Assembly (NCBI GenBank): GCA_023247875.1
Contig: JAHFFQ010000059.1
Location: 1-8,593 of the forward strand
Origin: Candidatus Omnitrophota bacterium
GTDB lineage: Bacteria; Omnitrophota; Gorgyraeia; Gygaellales; Profunditerraquicolaceae
Reading direction: 5' to 3'
DNA length: 8,593 bases
Made by a program: the position numbers and the translations under genes. Below the pieces are notes generated by a model. It was not told the DNA's origin and made no database searches. It saw only the letters and a program-made list of their open reading frames with translations. Numbering within the stretch: the stretch's first letter is position 1; the number at the start of each line of letters is the position of its first letter. Below are positions 1-6,296 of the stretch, piece after piece.

Positions 1-184
1 TATCACTGAATCTCCCCAGGAACCAGCTGCCGAGCGAGCCTGCGATAAACCAACCGGCAAAGATGAATCCAATGGTTATCTCATTACCATAAAAAACAAC
101 GAGAAACTCGCGCATGAAAACGATCTGGCTGGATATGGCGGTAAACCCGATTAAAACTATCGCGAATAATATGCTTTTTTTCAA
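1..184 (-). CDS. N-terminus of a polytopic membrane protein resembling fused MFS/spermidine synthase (partial)
   Basis: Only the first 61 residues are present; the gene runs off the left edge. Translation from 184 gives MKKSILFAIVLIGFTAISSQ, followed by IVFMREFLVVFYGNEITIGF and then a second hydrophobic stretch ending in GSWFLGRFSD. The S-Q-I-V-x-x-R-E-F-x-V-x-F-x-G-N-E pattern between two membrane segments is typical, from memory, of membrane proteins annotated as fused MFS-type transporter/spermidine synthase. The start is TTG: the frame upstream reaches the stop of the preceding gene after five codons that hold no other start, and AGGA (192-195) lies 7 nt before TTG. The preceding gene ends 15 bp upstream, so the two are probably cotranscribed. 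The aminopropyltransferase-like domain, if present, is outside the window, so enzymatic function cannot be judged. Confidence 0.7.
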   Translation of the reverse strand, partial: MKKSILFAIVLIGFTAISSQIVFMREFLVVFYGNEITIGFIFAGWFIAGSLGSWFLGRFSD

Positions 185-199
185 GGTCCGGTCCTGTTT

Positions 200-874
200 T
201 TATACCCTGTAAAGATAGGGCTTAAAGATAAGGTTTAATCCCAATAAGATAAGCAATACCGCGCAACTTAGCTTAAAAATCAACCCGGCTGTTTTTGATT
301 TAAGAAATCTTGGCGCAAACCACGTAAATATCCCCGACAAGGCCCCAACAGCGATGAAACCGGAGATAAAGGTGCCCAAACCAAAGAAAAGCGCATAGAA
401 CATCCCTCCCATTGCTGATTTGGAGATCAATGTGATCTCAAGCAGTAATGCCAAAAGCGGCGCGCAGGGGAATACACCGACAGCAAAACCCAGAATAAAA
501 AGGCTGCCGGAATTAAATATCGCACCTGCCCTGCGTTTACATAACCGGGATAATGGCTCCCTGCCCAGCCAGACATAAATTCCCAGAAGGATAATGATTA
601 CCCCTCCGGCAAACTTAAATAATGAAACCAGGCCTGAATTAGCGAATTGCCTTAGGATCAACCCTGACAAGCCGGCTAAATATCCCAATAGGAGATATGC
701 TAAAAGCCTCCCGGATAAGAAAACCGATATATCAAGCAAGGCCTGTTTTGGTTTTGCCTGTTTTCCCGCAATGTAGGAAATCAAAACCGGCGTGCAAACC
801 AAAAGGCAGGGCCCGGCTAACCCAAAACTAAACCCGATTCCAAAAAGCTGTAATAATGCGGCGGCATTAGGCAT
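200..874 (-). CDS. CcdA/DsbD-like membrane protein (cytochrome c biogenesis transmembrane family / TauE-SafE-like)
   Basis: This is a 224-residue, almost wholly hydrophobic protein with about six membrane segments in two similar halves. The first half opens with GPCLLVCTPVLISYI (C23, C27) and the second with GVFPCAPLLALLL (C137). This Pro-Cys arrangement in the first helix of each half matches the CcdA and DsbD transmembrane family, in which one cysteine per half carries electrons from cytoplasmic thioredoxin across the inner membrane. Its length is close to that of CcdA. Family members are variously annotated as cytochrome c biogenesis, DsbD_2 or sulfite exporter TauE/SafE proteins, so the exact substrate is uncertain. 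The ATG lies 2 bp after the stop of the radical SAM gene with no strong ribosome binding site, which suggests translational coupling. A role in supplying reductant to the exported neighbour is inference. Confidence 0.75.
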   Translation of the reverse strand: MPNAAALLQLFGIGFSFGLAGPCLLVCTPVLISYIAGKQAKPKQALLDISVFLSGRLLAYLLLGYLAGLSGLILRQFANSGLVSLFKFAGGVIIILLGIYVWLGREPLSRLCKRRAGAIFNSGSLFILGFAVGVFPCAPLLALLLEITLISKSAMGGMFYALFFGLGTFISGFIAVGALSGIFTWFAPRFLKSKTAGLIFKLSCAVLLILLGLNLIFKPYLYRV

Positions 875-876
875 GT

Positions 877-2007
877 TTATTCAGGGCCCCATCTTCCGGA
901 TATCCTGAATCCGCAAAACTTGCATTTACCGTCTTTAATATTGTTCTCTAAAATCCGGTAGCCTGTTCTTTTGACAACTATTTTCCCGCAGGCCGGGCAA
1001 TAAGTATTTTCCGCGGGGTTGCCGGGAACATTTCCAATATATACATACTTTAACCCGGAATCTTTTGCGATTTTATAAGCTTCCTCAAGTTTCTCTATCG
1101 GGGTAGGCGGAAGATTTTCCAGCCTGAAACTGGGCATAAAACGGCTAAAATGCAGCGGCACATCTTCTCCTAAATTATCCCTGATCCATAAGCACATCTC
1201 TTTTATTTTCACGGGATCATCATTAAAACCCGGGATAAGCAGGTTGGTTATTTCAAGCCAGACCCCCTCTTTCCTGATTATCTTCAGCGTATCTAAAACC
1301 GGCTGCAATTGCGCCATCATCCCTATTTTGGCATAGAATTCTTCGGTGAAGCCCTTGAGGTCAACATTTACCGCATCCATATATTTTAATAACTCCCTTA
1401 AAGGTTCAGGGTTTATATAACCGCAGGTGTGCATGGTGTTTTTTATCCCCTTCTGCCTGGCTATTCCGGCAATATCCAGCATGTACTCATAGAAGACAGT
1501 GGGCTCGGTATAGGTATAGGCTATGAACCTGCAATTATTCTTTATGGCTAAATCTACGACTTCCTGCGGGGAGAGATAATAATTCTCGGTTTCATCCGGC
1601 TTAGACTGGGATATCTGCCAATTCTGACAGAATAAACAACGCATATTGCACCCGGCTACTGCCAGTGAGAATACCGGCTCGCCCGGAGCCACATGAAAGA
1701 AGGGCTTCTTTTCGATCGGGTCAATATTAATGGCAACAGGATCGCCATAACCCAGGGTATAGAGCTCCCCCTCTTTGTTTATGCGCACGGTGCATACACC
1801 TCTCTGGCCTTTATCCAAAACACACTTGCGCGGGCATAAAAGGCATTGCACAATGCTCCCTTTTATCTTTTGCCAATATTTGGCGATCCTGGGGACAGGC
1901 CTCTGGGTGCTGCGTCCAGGCTGGGCTGATAAGTTAAGCGGATTTATAATTGGAACGGATAGAAACAAAACAAAAGAAATAATTGCAAACAAAATATTCT
2001 TTTTCAT
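877..2007 (-). CDS. AmmeMemoRadiSam-type radical SAM enzyme with N-terminal export signal
   Basis: This 376-residue protein carries the radical SAM motif CNMRCLFC (C120, C124, C127), which binds the 4Fe-4S cluster used to cleave S-adenosylmethionine. Other family marks are CLLCPRKC (C55, C58, C62) plus C72, DPIEKKPFFHVAPG (96-109), CQNWQISQ (127-134) and YTEPTVFYEY (166-175). Two C-terminal CxxC pairs (C337/C340 and C362/C365) look like a zinc ribbon. The overall pattern matches the pyruvate formate-lyase-activase-like enzyme that accompanies AMMECR1 and MEMO proteins; its substrate is unknown. Residues 1-28 form a basic start, a long hydrophobic core and LSA before Q29, resembling a Sec signal peptide or membrane anchor, which is odd for a SAM-dependent iron-sulfur enzyme. 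The ATG has an excellent ribosome binding site. An in-frame GTG at 1851, also preceded by AAAGGGAG, could give a form lacking the signal. No AMMECR1 or MEMO gene is visible here. Confidence 0.88.
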   Translation of the reverse strand: MKKNILFAIISFVLFLSVPIINPLNLSAQPGRSTQRPVPRIAKYWQKIKGSIVQCLLCPRKCVLDKGQRGVCTVRINKEGELYTLGYGDPVAINIDPIEKKPFFHVAPGEPVFSLAVAGCNMRCLFCQNWQISQSKPDETENYYLSPQEVVDLAIKNNCRFIAYTYTEPTVFYEYMLDIAGIARQKGIKNTMHTCGYINPEPLRELLKYMDAVNVDLKGFTEEFYAKIGMMAQLQPVLDTLKIIRKEGVWLEITNLLIPGFNDDPVKIKEMCLWIRDNLGEDVPLHFSRFMPSFRLENLPPTPIEKLEEAYKIAKDSGLKYVYIGNVPGNPAENTYCPACGKIVVKRTGYRILENNIKDGKCKFCGFRISGRWGPE

Positions 2008-2013
2008 CTCTTG

Positions 2014-2020
2014 CCCCCCT
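2014..2020 (-). promoter_or_regulatory. Strong ribosome binding site of the radical SAM gene
   Basis: On the minus strand AGGGGGG is followed by a 6-nt spacer and ATG at 2007. This supports the upstream start and therefore the reality of the signal-peptide-like N-terminus of the radical SAM protein. Confidence 0.7.
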
Positions 2021-2050
2021 GGCTAATTGAATATATTTTACCACAAAATC

Positions 2051-2126
2051 AGGGACGGTTCTCAAAATAAAGCAGAAGTGTCCCCTAAGATGGGGACACT
2101 TCTGCTTTGGGTTAAGAACCGTCCCT
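2051..2126. repeat. Nested palindrome, REP/MITE-like element
   Basis: The outer arms AGGGACGGTTCT (2051-2062) and AGAACCGTCCCT (2115-2126) are perfect 12-nt inverted repeats. The inner arms AAAGCAGAAGTGTCCCC (2069-2085) and GGGGACACTTCTGCTTT (2092-2108) are perfect 17-nt inverted repeats around a 6-nt loop. A poorly paired 6 x 6 internal loop separates them. Outer and inner arms share the core GGGACNNTTCT, so the element holds four copies of one short motif, two per strand. It fills most of the gap between btuB and the radical SAM gene, starting 9 nt past the btuB stop. The organisation resembles REP pairs or small non-autonomous elements moved by REP-associated tyrosine transposases; that origin is inference, as no transposase gene is present. 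It could also shield or help end the btuB transcript. Confidence 0.8.
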
Positions 2127-2135
2127 CGGTTGCTT

Positions 2136-3965
2136 TTAGAATTCGGCTTTCAGGCCGCCGGTAAAGGAAAAACCGGGCATGGGATAACCCTGGTTAACCA
2201 CGTACTTGCGGTTTAAAAGGTTATCTATGTTGGCAAAACAGGTGACTCCGTGCTTGAATTTCTTTGAGACGCTAAGCCCCAAAACAAAGAAACTCTTTAC
2301 CTTATCGGTATTCGCGGCGTTACCAAACCTCTGTCCCGTAAATTGGCCCTTTAATTCAACCGTCAACCCGTTGTAACCATTGTACCTTATGCAGGTATCA
2401 ACCTTGTTCATCGGCTGGTATACAAGATATTTATGAGTATCTTCATCCCTGGCAATCAAGTATGTATAATTAATATCTAAGGCGAGGTTCTCCGAAATAA
2501 ATATTTTATTTCCGAATTCTATGCCGTCAATTGCCGCGGAACTGACATTTTCCGGCCGCCATACAGCGCTCGCATCAGGGGACCATTGTATAAGCTGCTT
2601 AAAATCACTGTGAAAATAAGTGAGCCCTGAAACAAGGTATCTATTTATCCTTACCTCAGTCCCCAATTCCCCGGTGATCCCTTTTTCCGGCTTGACATCG
2701 GGATTGCCCTTTGCCCAGCCTTCATCTGGCCAGAATAAATCGTTAAACGTAGGCGCGCGGAAGGAACGGCTGATCAATCCGTGGAATTTTATGCTCTCGT
2801 TGAATTTATAGAGGCCGCTTAAGCTAGGGTTAACCTCTGTGCCGAAATTGGAGTAATCATCAACGCGGGCGCTAAGGTTGACATTCAGTTTTTTGTCAAA
2901 TAAATCCAGGCGGTTCTCCAGGTAGCCGGCAGAAACATTATATTTATGCTTCGCGCTTGTGGTAGAGTCATTCATATTCTTTACATAATTGAATCCACAC
3001 ACTATACCGTAGGCATCCAACAGCTGTTTATCGAGTTGCAGGTCAAACCCTCTTACTGTAGTGGCATGGACGTTCTTGGTATAAGTAGTCGAATTCTCTA
3101 TAAATTCCAGCCGATCGTAATTCTGATAGGCCCTGGCTGATATCCCGGTTGTTTCATCCGGTTTGAAGCCCCAGTTAAAATCAAAGAAACGGTTCAGCGT
3201 ATTTTGCTTATCATCTGTATCAGGCCAACTTGTTGATCCCGGTGCGCCTGCCCTGCTTTTATAAAAACCGGAGTTCAGCTTCAAATTGTTTTCGCTATTG
3301 GGCTCATATTCCAATTTAAGATTACAGTCCTTGGCATTAAGTTCGGAATTCTCCCGGAAACCCTGGGAGCTCTGGTATCCTCCGCTGATAAGATAGCCGA
3401 ATTTTGAGACCCTTGCCCCGTTTAACATGCGCTCAACATAGGTCCTGGCAGTGCCAAAGCTGCTGTAGAGCTCGGTCTTCATCCCTTCTTTTGGCGGTTT
3501 CTTGGTGATGATATTCACCACCCCTCCCATTGCCGAGCTGCCATAGAGGCTGGAACCCGGGCCATGCATAACCTCAACCCTGGCTATATCATCTAAAGGT
3601 ATATGGGATAAATCCGCTTCGCCGTCTCTGGGGTTATTTATCGGCCGGCCATCCATCAAAACTAAAACTTGAGCAGAGGTAGAGCCGCGCATCCTTACCG
3701 ACTTTGTTGCATTTGGCCCTCCATAAGTACTTATGTTGACAGAGGTAAAATCTGTGAGGGCATCGGCTAAATCCTGCGCCCCGCTTTCCTCCATTTCTTT
3801 GGCGGTAACGACATCAACTACACGGCCGACATCCCCGGAGGATTCTTCCATTCTGGAAGGCGTAACTACAATTTTATTCAATTCTACGTCTTGGGGGAAG
3901 GTAATATTCGGAAAGGCAAACAAGAACAAGCCTAAAACGGTCAGTTTCTTAATAATATTCTTCAT
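2136..3965 (-). CDS. btuB: TonB-dependent outer-membrane cobalamin receptor BtuB
   Basis: The protein takes up vitamin B12 or other corrinoids across the outer membrane using TonB energy. From the ATG at 3965 it has 609 residues, close to E. coli BtuB. Residues 1-25 form a signal peptide (MKNIIKK, then LTVLGLFLFAF). A TonB-box-like LNKIVVTPSR follows at 29-38, then a plug domain to about 155 with VRMRGSTSAQVLVLMDGRPI, IARVEVMHGPGSSLYGSSAM and GGVVNIITKK. The rest is a beta-barrel ending in GGLKAEF, with the C-terminal Phe recognised by the barrel assembly machinery. The cobalamin riboswitch directly upstream makes a corrinoid ligand far likelier than iron-siderophore. The open frame continues upstream to 4085, but those 40 codons are riboswitch sequence; GAAAGGG lies 5 nt before the ATG chosen here. 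The matching inner-membrane BtuCDF transporter is not in the window. Confidence 0.92.
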   Translation of the reverse strand: MKNIIKKLTVLGLFLFAFPNITFPQDVELNKIVVTPSRMEESSGDVGRVVDVVTAKEMEESGAQDLADALTDFTSVNISTYGGPNATKSVRMRGSTSAQVLVLMDGRPINNPRDGEADLSHIPLDDIARVEVMHGPGSSLYGSSAMGGVVNIITKKPPKEGMKTELYSSFGTARTYVERMLNGARVSKFGYLISGGYQSSQGFRENSELNAKDCNLKLEYEPNSENNLKLNSGFYKSRAGAPGSTSWPDTDDKQNTLNRFFDFNWGFKPDETTGISARAYQNYDRLEFIENSTTYTKNVHATTVRGFDLQLDKQLLDAYGIVCGFNYVKNMNDSTTSAKHKYNVSAGYLENRLDLFDKKLNVNLSARVDDYSNFGTEVNPSLSGLYKFNESIKFHGLISRSFRAPTFNDLFWPDEGWAKGNPDVKPEKGITGELGTEVRINRYLVSGLTYFHSDFKQLIQWSPDASAVWRPENVSSAAIDGIEFGNKIFISENLALDINYTYLIARDEDTHKYLVYQPMNKVDTCIRYNGYNGLTVELKGQFTGQRFGNAANTDKVKSFFVLGLSVSKKFKHGVTCFANIDNLLNRKYVVNQGYPMPGFSFTGGLKAEF

Positions 3966-3970
3966 TACAA

Positions 3971-3977
3971 CCCTTTC
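3971..3977 (-). promoter_or_regulatory. Ribosome binding site deciding the btuB start
   Basis: GAAAGGG followed by the 5-nt spacer TTGTA precedes ATG at 3965. It follows the riboswitch aptamer directly, with no U-rich terminator between, so control at the level of translation is the simpler reading. Confidence 0.7.
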
Positions 3978-3984
3978 TCTTCTT

Positions 3985-4100
3985 GCGAGAGTACTTACCT
4001 GCGACAGGCGATGGACCGGGCTCGTTTTCACAGAAAAATTACCGTTGCGGGACAGCGCCTGGGATCTTACCAGGACTTCCTTCACCTATCCGGTTTTGTA
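3985..4100 (-). promoter_or_regulatory. Cobalamin riboswitch (adenosylcobalamin-type leader of btuB)
   Basis: The minus strand carries the signature parts of a B12 riboswitch in the right order. GATAGGTGAAGGAAGT (4090-4075) comes first, then the stem CCTGG/CCAGG (4074-4070 with 4062-4058). The conserved core GCTGTCCCGCAACGGTAA follows (4056-4039), and last the B12 box AGCCCGGTCCATCGCCTG (4022-4005). ACCGG at 4094-4090 is complementary to CCGGT at 4019-4015. The element fills the gap between the DUF71 stop and btuB. By family precedent, corrinoid binding lowers expression of the gene that follows, here btuB. The 3' part from 4000 to 3966, with a weak TCTC/GAGA hairpin and then the ribosome binding site, is the likely expression platform; no U-run terminator is visible. 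The outer limits are approximate. Confidence 0.93.
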
Positions 4101-4111
4101 TCTTTAGAAGT

Positions 4112-4777
4112 TTAAGCGTATTTTTTAATATTTAAAAACCAGTGTTTCCCAAAACTCTCTCTCAATTCAGGTTGTGCCTCTAATATCTTGATCGGCTCCC
4201 TGAATAATGGCCCATCAACCACAAAAGTATGGAATTCTCCTTTCTCCCCGCAGGGGTCAATTCCCGGTTTTAGTTCTTCTATAAATTTCCTATCCATAAT
4301 TCGTCCCAGCCACTCCTTACCCAATAAATCGGCTTTGACAGCTACCACCATGGATTTAAAACCGGAATCAATAATTTCCAGGATTAATTCTCCGGTATCT
4401 CTTCCCCATAAGGGCATAACCGGCTCTACCTCCACCTCCCGGCAGACCGCATCGATCCACTCTTTATGCTCCTTAAGGTATATATCCCCGAAAACTATTC
4501 CAGCGATACCCGCCTTCTTTTTCCAGGCGCAAATCAATGCTTTAAATTCTTCGCGGTAGGCTTCCCTGTCCTTAGGCATTGCCTTTTGAACCATCGGGAT
4601 GCCAATAAGCTGGGCCTGTTTGAGGATAAGCGGCGCGCCTAATCCATGAGAGAGTGAGTTTTCTCCCGAGGGATCCGTAAAATTAAATAAGACCGAAACA
4701 TCGTACCCCATAGAGATAGCCTTATAGCAGGCAAAACAGCTGTCCTTTCCCGCGCTCCAGAGGCCTGCCACTTTCAT
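4112..4777 (-). CDS. DUF71/COG2102 PP-loop ATPase, B12-associated type (Dph6-like)
   Basis: This 221-residue protein begins with MKVAGLWSAGKDSCFACYKA, in which SAGKDS (8-13) is the PP-loop that binds ATP in adenine nucleotide alpha-hydrolase-like ligases. Further family motifs are LSHG (42-45), VFGDIYLKEHKEW (95-107), EPVMPLWGRDT (118-128) and GEKGEFHTFVVDGPLF (177-192). The archaeal/eukaryotic members are diphthine-ammonia ligases (Dph6), but bacteria lack diphthamide. A published comparative-genomic analysis of DUF71, recalled rather than checked, assigned a bacterial branch to B12 salvage. The setting here agrees: the ATG overlaps the cobQ stop as ATGA, with GGAGGG 5 nt upstream, and a B12 riboswitch and btuB follow. 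The reaction is probably ATP-dependent amide formation or another acyl-adenylate chemistry on a corrinoid or its precursor; that is inference. Confidence 0.85.
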   Translation of the reverse strand: MKVAGLWSAGKDSCFACYKAISMGYDVSVLFNFTDPSGENSLSHGLGAPLILKQAQLIGIPMVQKAMPKDREAYREEFKALICAWKKKAGIAGIVFGDIYLKEHKEWIDAVCREVEVEPVMPLWGRDTGELILEIIDSGFKSMVVAVKADLLGKEWLGRIMDRKFIEELKPGIDPCGEKGEFHTFVVDGPLFREPIKILEAQPELRESFGKHWFLNIKKYA

Positions 4778-6285
4778 CGCAGCCCTCCCGCGAGGATCTC
4801 GCGCAATAAACCCATATCAATATTATCCCTTACCAGCTGCGCCAGTTTATCAAACTCTTTATCCGGATTGAAATTTTCTTTTACCGGTAAAACAGGCCAC
4901 CCCTTTTTCCTCCTTAGCCTGTTCAGGAAATTTCTTCTGAACGCGCCCGCGTCAAATATTCCGTGAATATATGTACCTAAAATCCGGCGATCCCTGCTTA
5001 TCGCTCCTTCGGGATATCTGATTTTCTTGCCGTTACATTCAATAACCTCAAAAAGAGGATCGCACTTTCTTGTAATCCGGGTTAAACCGTGGTGGATCTC
5101 ATATCCTGATAATTTTAAACCCGAAATAAGCTCTTTTGCTTCAACCCGCGCAAGGGTTTTATCCAGCTTTAAGCTGGTTTCAACCGGCAGGAGATTTAAT
5201 CCCGGGATTGCTCTGCGTTTTGATTCCAATCCATGCTTATCATGTATCCTGCTGCCTAACATCTGATACCCGCCGCAGATACCCGCCAAACTGACTGACT
5301 TATCGGAATTGATAATAGATAATATCCTCTTTATAAATCCCGACTTCACCAGGTACCTTAAATCCGAAATAGTGTTTTTTGTCCCGGGAATGATGATCAT
5401 ATCCGGCTTGTTTAATTCTTCAGGGCTTTTCACGTAACGTAAACGCACGTCAGGCTCTTTTTCCAGGTGATCGAAATCCGTAAAATTGGAAATATGCGGC
5501 AGATAGATTACGTCAATATTAAGCCTGCGCTCTCTGCAGAAGGAGTTATCTTTAAAATTATCCAAAGGCACAGCATCCTCTTCGGCGATTTTTATATCTT
5601 TATAATAAGGAATTACCCCCAACACTTTTATCCCGGTGCGTTTCTCTAAATAATCTATTCCCGGCTTAAGCAAGGTTATATCCCCGCGGAATTTATTTAC
5701 AATTATACCTTTGATCATCCTTCTCTCTCCGGGGGTCAAGAGCGCCAGAGTCCCGACGATCCAGGCGAAAAATCCGCCTTTATCAATATCACCTACCAAG
5801 ATCACAGGGGCTTTGGCGAAAGCGGCCATTTTCAGGTTGACTATGTCGTGCGATTTCAAATTTATCTCCGCAGGGCTGCCTGCCCCCTCTATAACTACAA
5901 CCTCATAATCACCGGCTAACCTTCGGAAAGAGCTCCTCACTACCTCCAGAAGCCTGCTCTTGTATTTTGTGTAACGCAGGGCATTCATATTTCCAATGGG
6001 TTTGCCCAGGACAATGACCTGGGCGCCAACATCGCTGGTCGGCTTGATCAAGACAGGGTTCATATCCACGCTCGGCTCTATGCGGCAGGCCTGGGCCTGG
6101 GTTGCCTGGGCCCTGCCGATCTCACCCTGTTCCCTGGTAACAAATGAATTCAAAGCCATATTCTGGGCCTTAAATGGCGCAACACTGTAACCCTCCTGCA
6201 AAAAGATCCTGCATAAAGCAGAGACGATCACACTTTTGCCCACCCCTGAACCTGTTCCGCAAACCTGCAATGTTTTAGCTTTCAT
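4774..6285 (-). CDS. cobQ: Cobyric acid synthase CobQ (CbiP)
   Basis: This glutamine-dependent amidotransferase adds four amide groups (b, d, e, g) to adenosylcobyrinate a,c-diamide, giving adenosylcobyrate, in the cytoplasm. The 503-residue length is normal. The N-terminal synthetase domain (about 1-230) has the P-loop CGTGSGVGKS (9-18), PFKAQNMALNSFVT (37-50), RAQATQAQAC (58-67), NPVLIKPTSD (76-85), VIEGAGSPAEINL (131-143) and VGDIDKGGFFA (164-174). The C-terminal class I-like glutaminase domain (about 255-450) has IIPGTKNTISDL (298-309), the nucleophile C337 in AGICGGYQMLG, YEIHHG (395-400) and H441 in GTYIHGIFD. The ATG follows the cobS stop by 11 bp with no clear ribosome binding site, so it may rely on coupling; the P-loop position supports this start. 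Its last codons overlap the DUF71 gene by 4 bp. Confidence 0.95.
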   Translation of the reverse strand: MKAKTLQVCGTGSGVGKSVIVSALCRIFLQEGYSVAPFKAQNMALNSFVTREQGEIGRAQATQAQACRIEPSVDMNPVLIKPTSDVGAQVIVLGKPIGNMNALRYTKYKSRLLEVVRSSFRRLAGDYEVVVIEGAGSPAEINLKSHDIVNLKMAAFAKAPVILVGDIDKGGFFAWIVGTLALLTPGERRMIKGIIVNKFRGDITLLKPGIDYLEKRTGIKVLGVIPYYKDIKIAEEDAVPLDNFKDNSFCRERRLNIDVIYLPHISNFTDFDHLEKEPDVRLRYVKSPEELNKPDMIIIPGTKNTISDLRYLVKSGFIKRILSIINSDKSVSLAGICGGYQMLGSRIHDKHGLESKRRAIPGLNLLPVETSLKLDKTLARVEAKELISGLKLSGYEIHHGLTRITRKCDPLFEVIECNGKKIRYPEGAISRDRRILGTYIHGIFDAGAFRRNFLNRLRRKKGWPVLPVKENFNPDKEFDKLAQLVRDNIDMGLLREILAGGLR

Positions 6286-6296
6286 CTATTTTAATG

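Noticed and set aside
2051..2126. The palindrome as a standard rho-independent terminator of btuB.
   Set aside because: It is far longer than usual, has two distinct nested arms and lacks a following U-run on the minus strand.
2136..3965. The receptor as a siderophore or heme receptor.
   Set aside because: The cobalamin riboswitch upstream, the cobalamin operon beside it and the BtuB-like length all favour corrinoid uptake.
3733..4107. A 124-codon plus-strand frame across the btuB start and riboswitch.
   Set aside because: It is antisense to conserved plug-domain codons and to riboswitch RNA structure, with no recognisable protein features.
4100..4170. A possible sigma70-like promoter ahead of the riboswitch in the AT-rich 3' end of the DUF71 gene (TTGGGA and ATTAAA with 17-nt spacing on the minus strand).
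   Set aside because: Both boxes are poor matches and the region is AT-rich enough for chance hits, so it is not listed as a feature.
4112..4777. Annotation as diphthine-ammonia ligase Dph6.
   Set aside because: Diphthamide is found on archaeal and eukaryotic EF2 only, and the gene is embedded in a cobalamin operon.
6090..6112. A CCTGGG-like short repeat run.
   Set aside because: It encodes the conserved RAQATQAQAC segment of CobQ; the repetition follows from the Ala/Gln-rich protein motif, not from a DNA repeat element.
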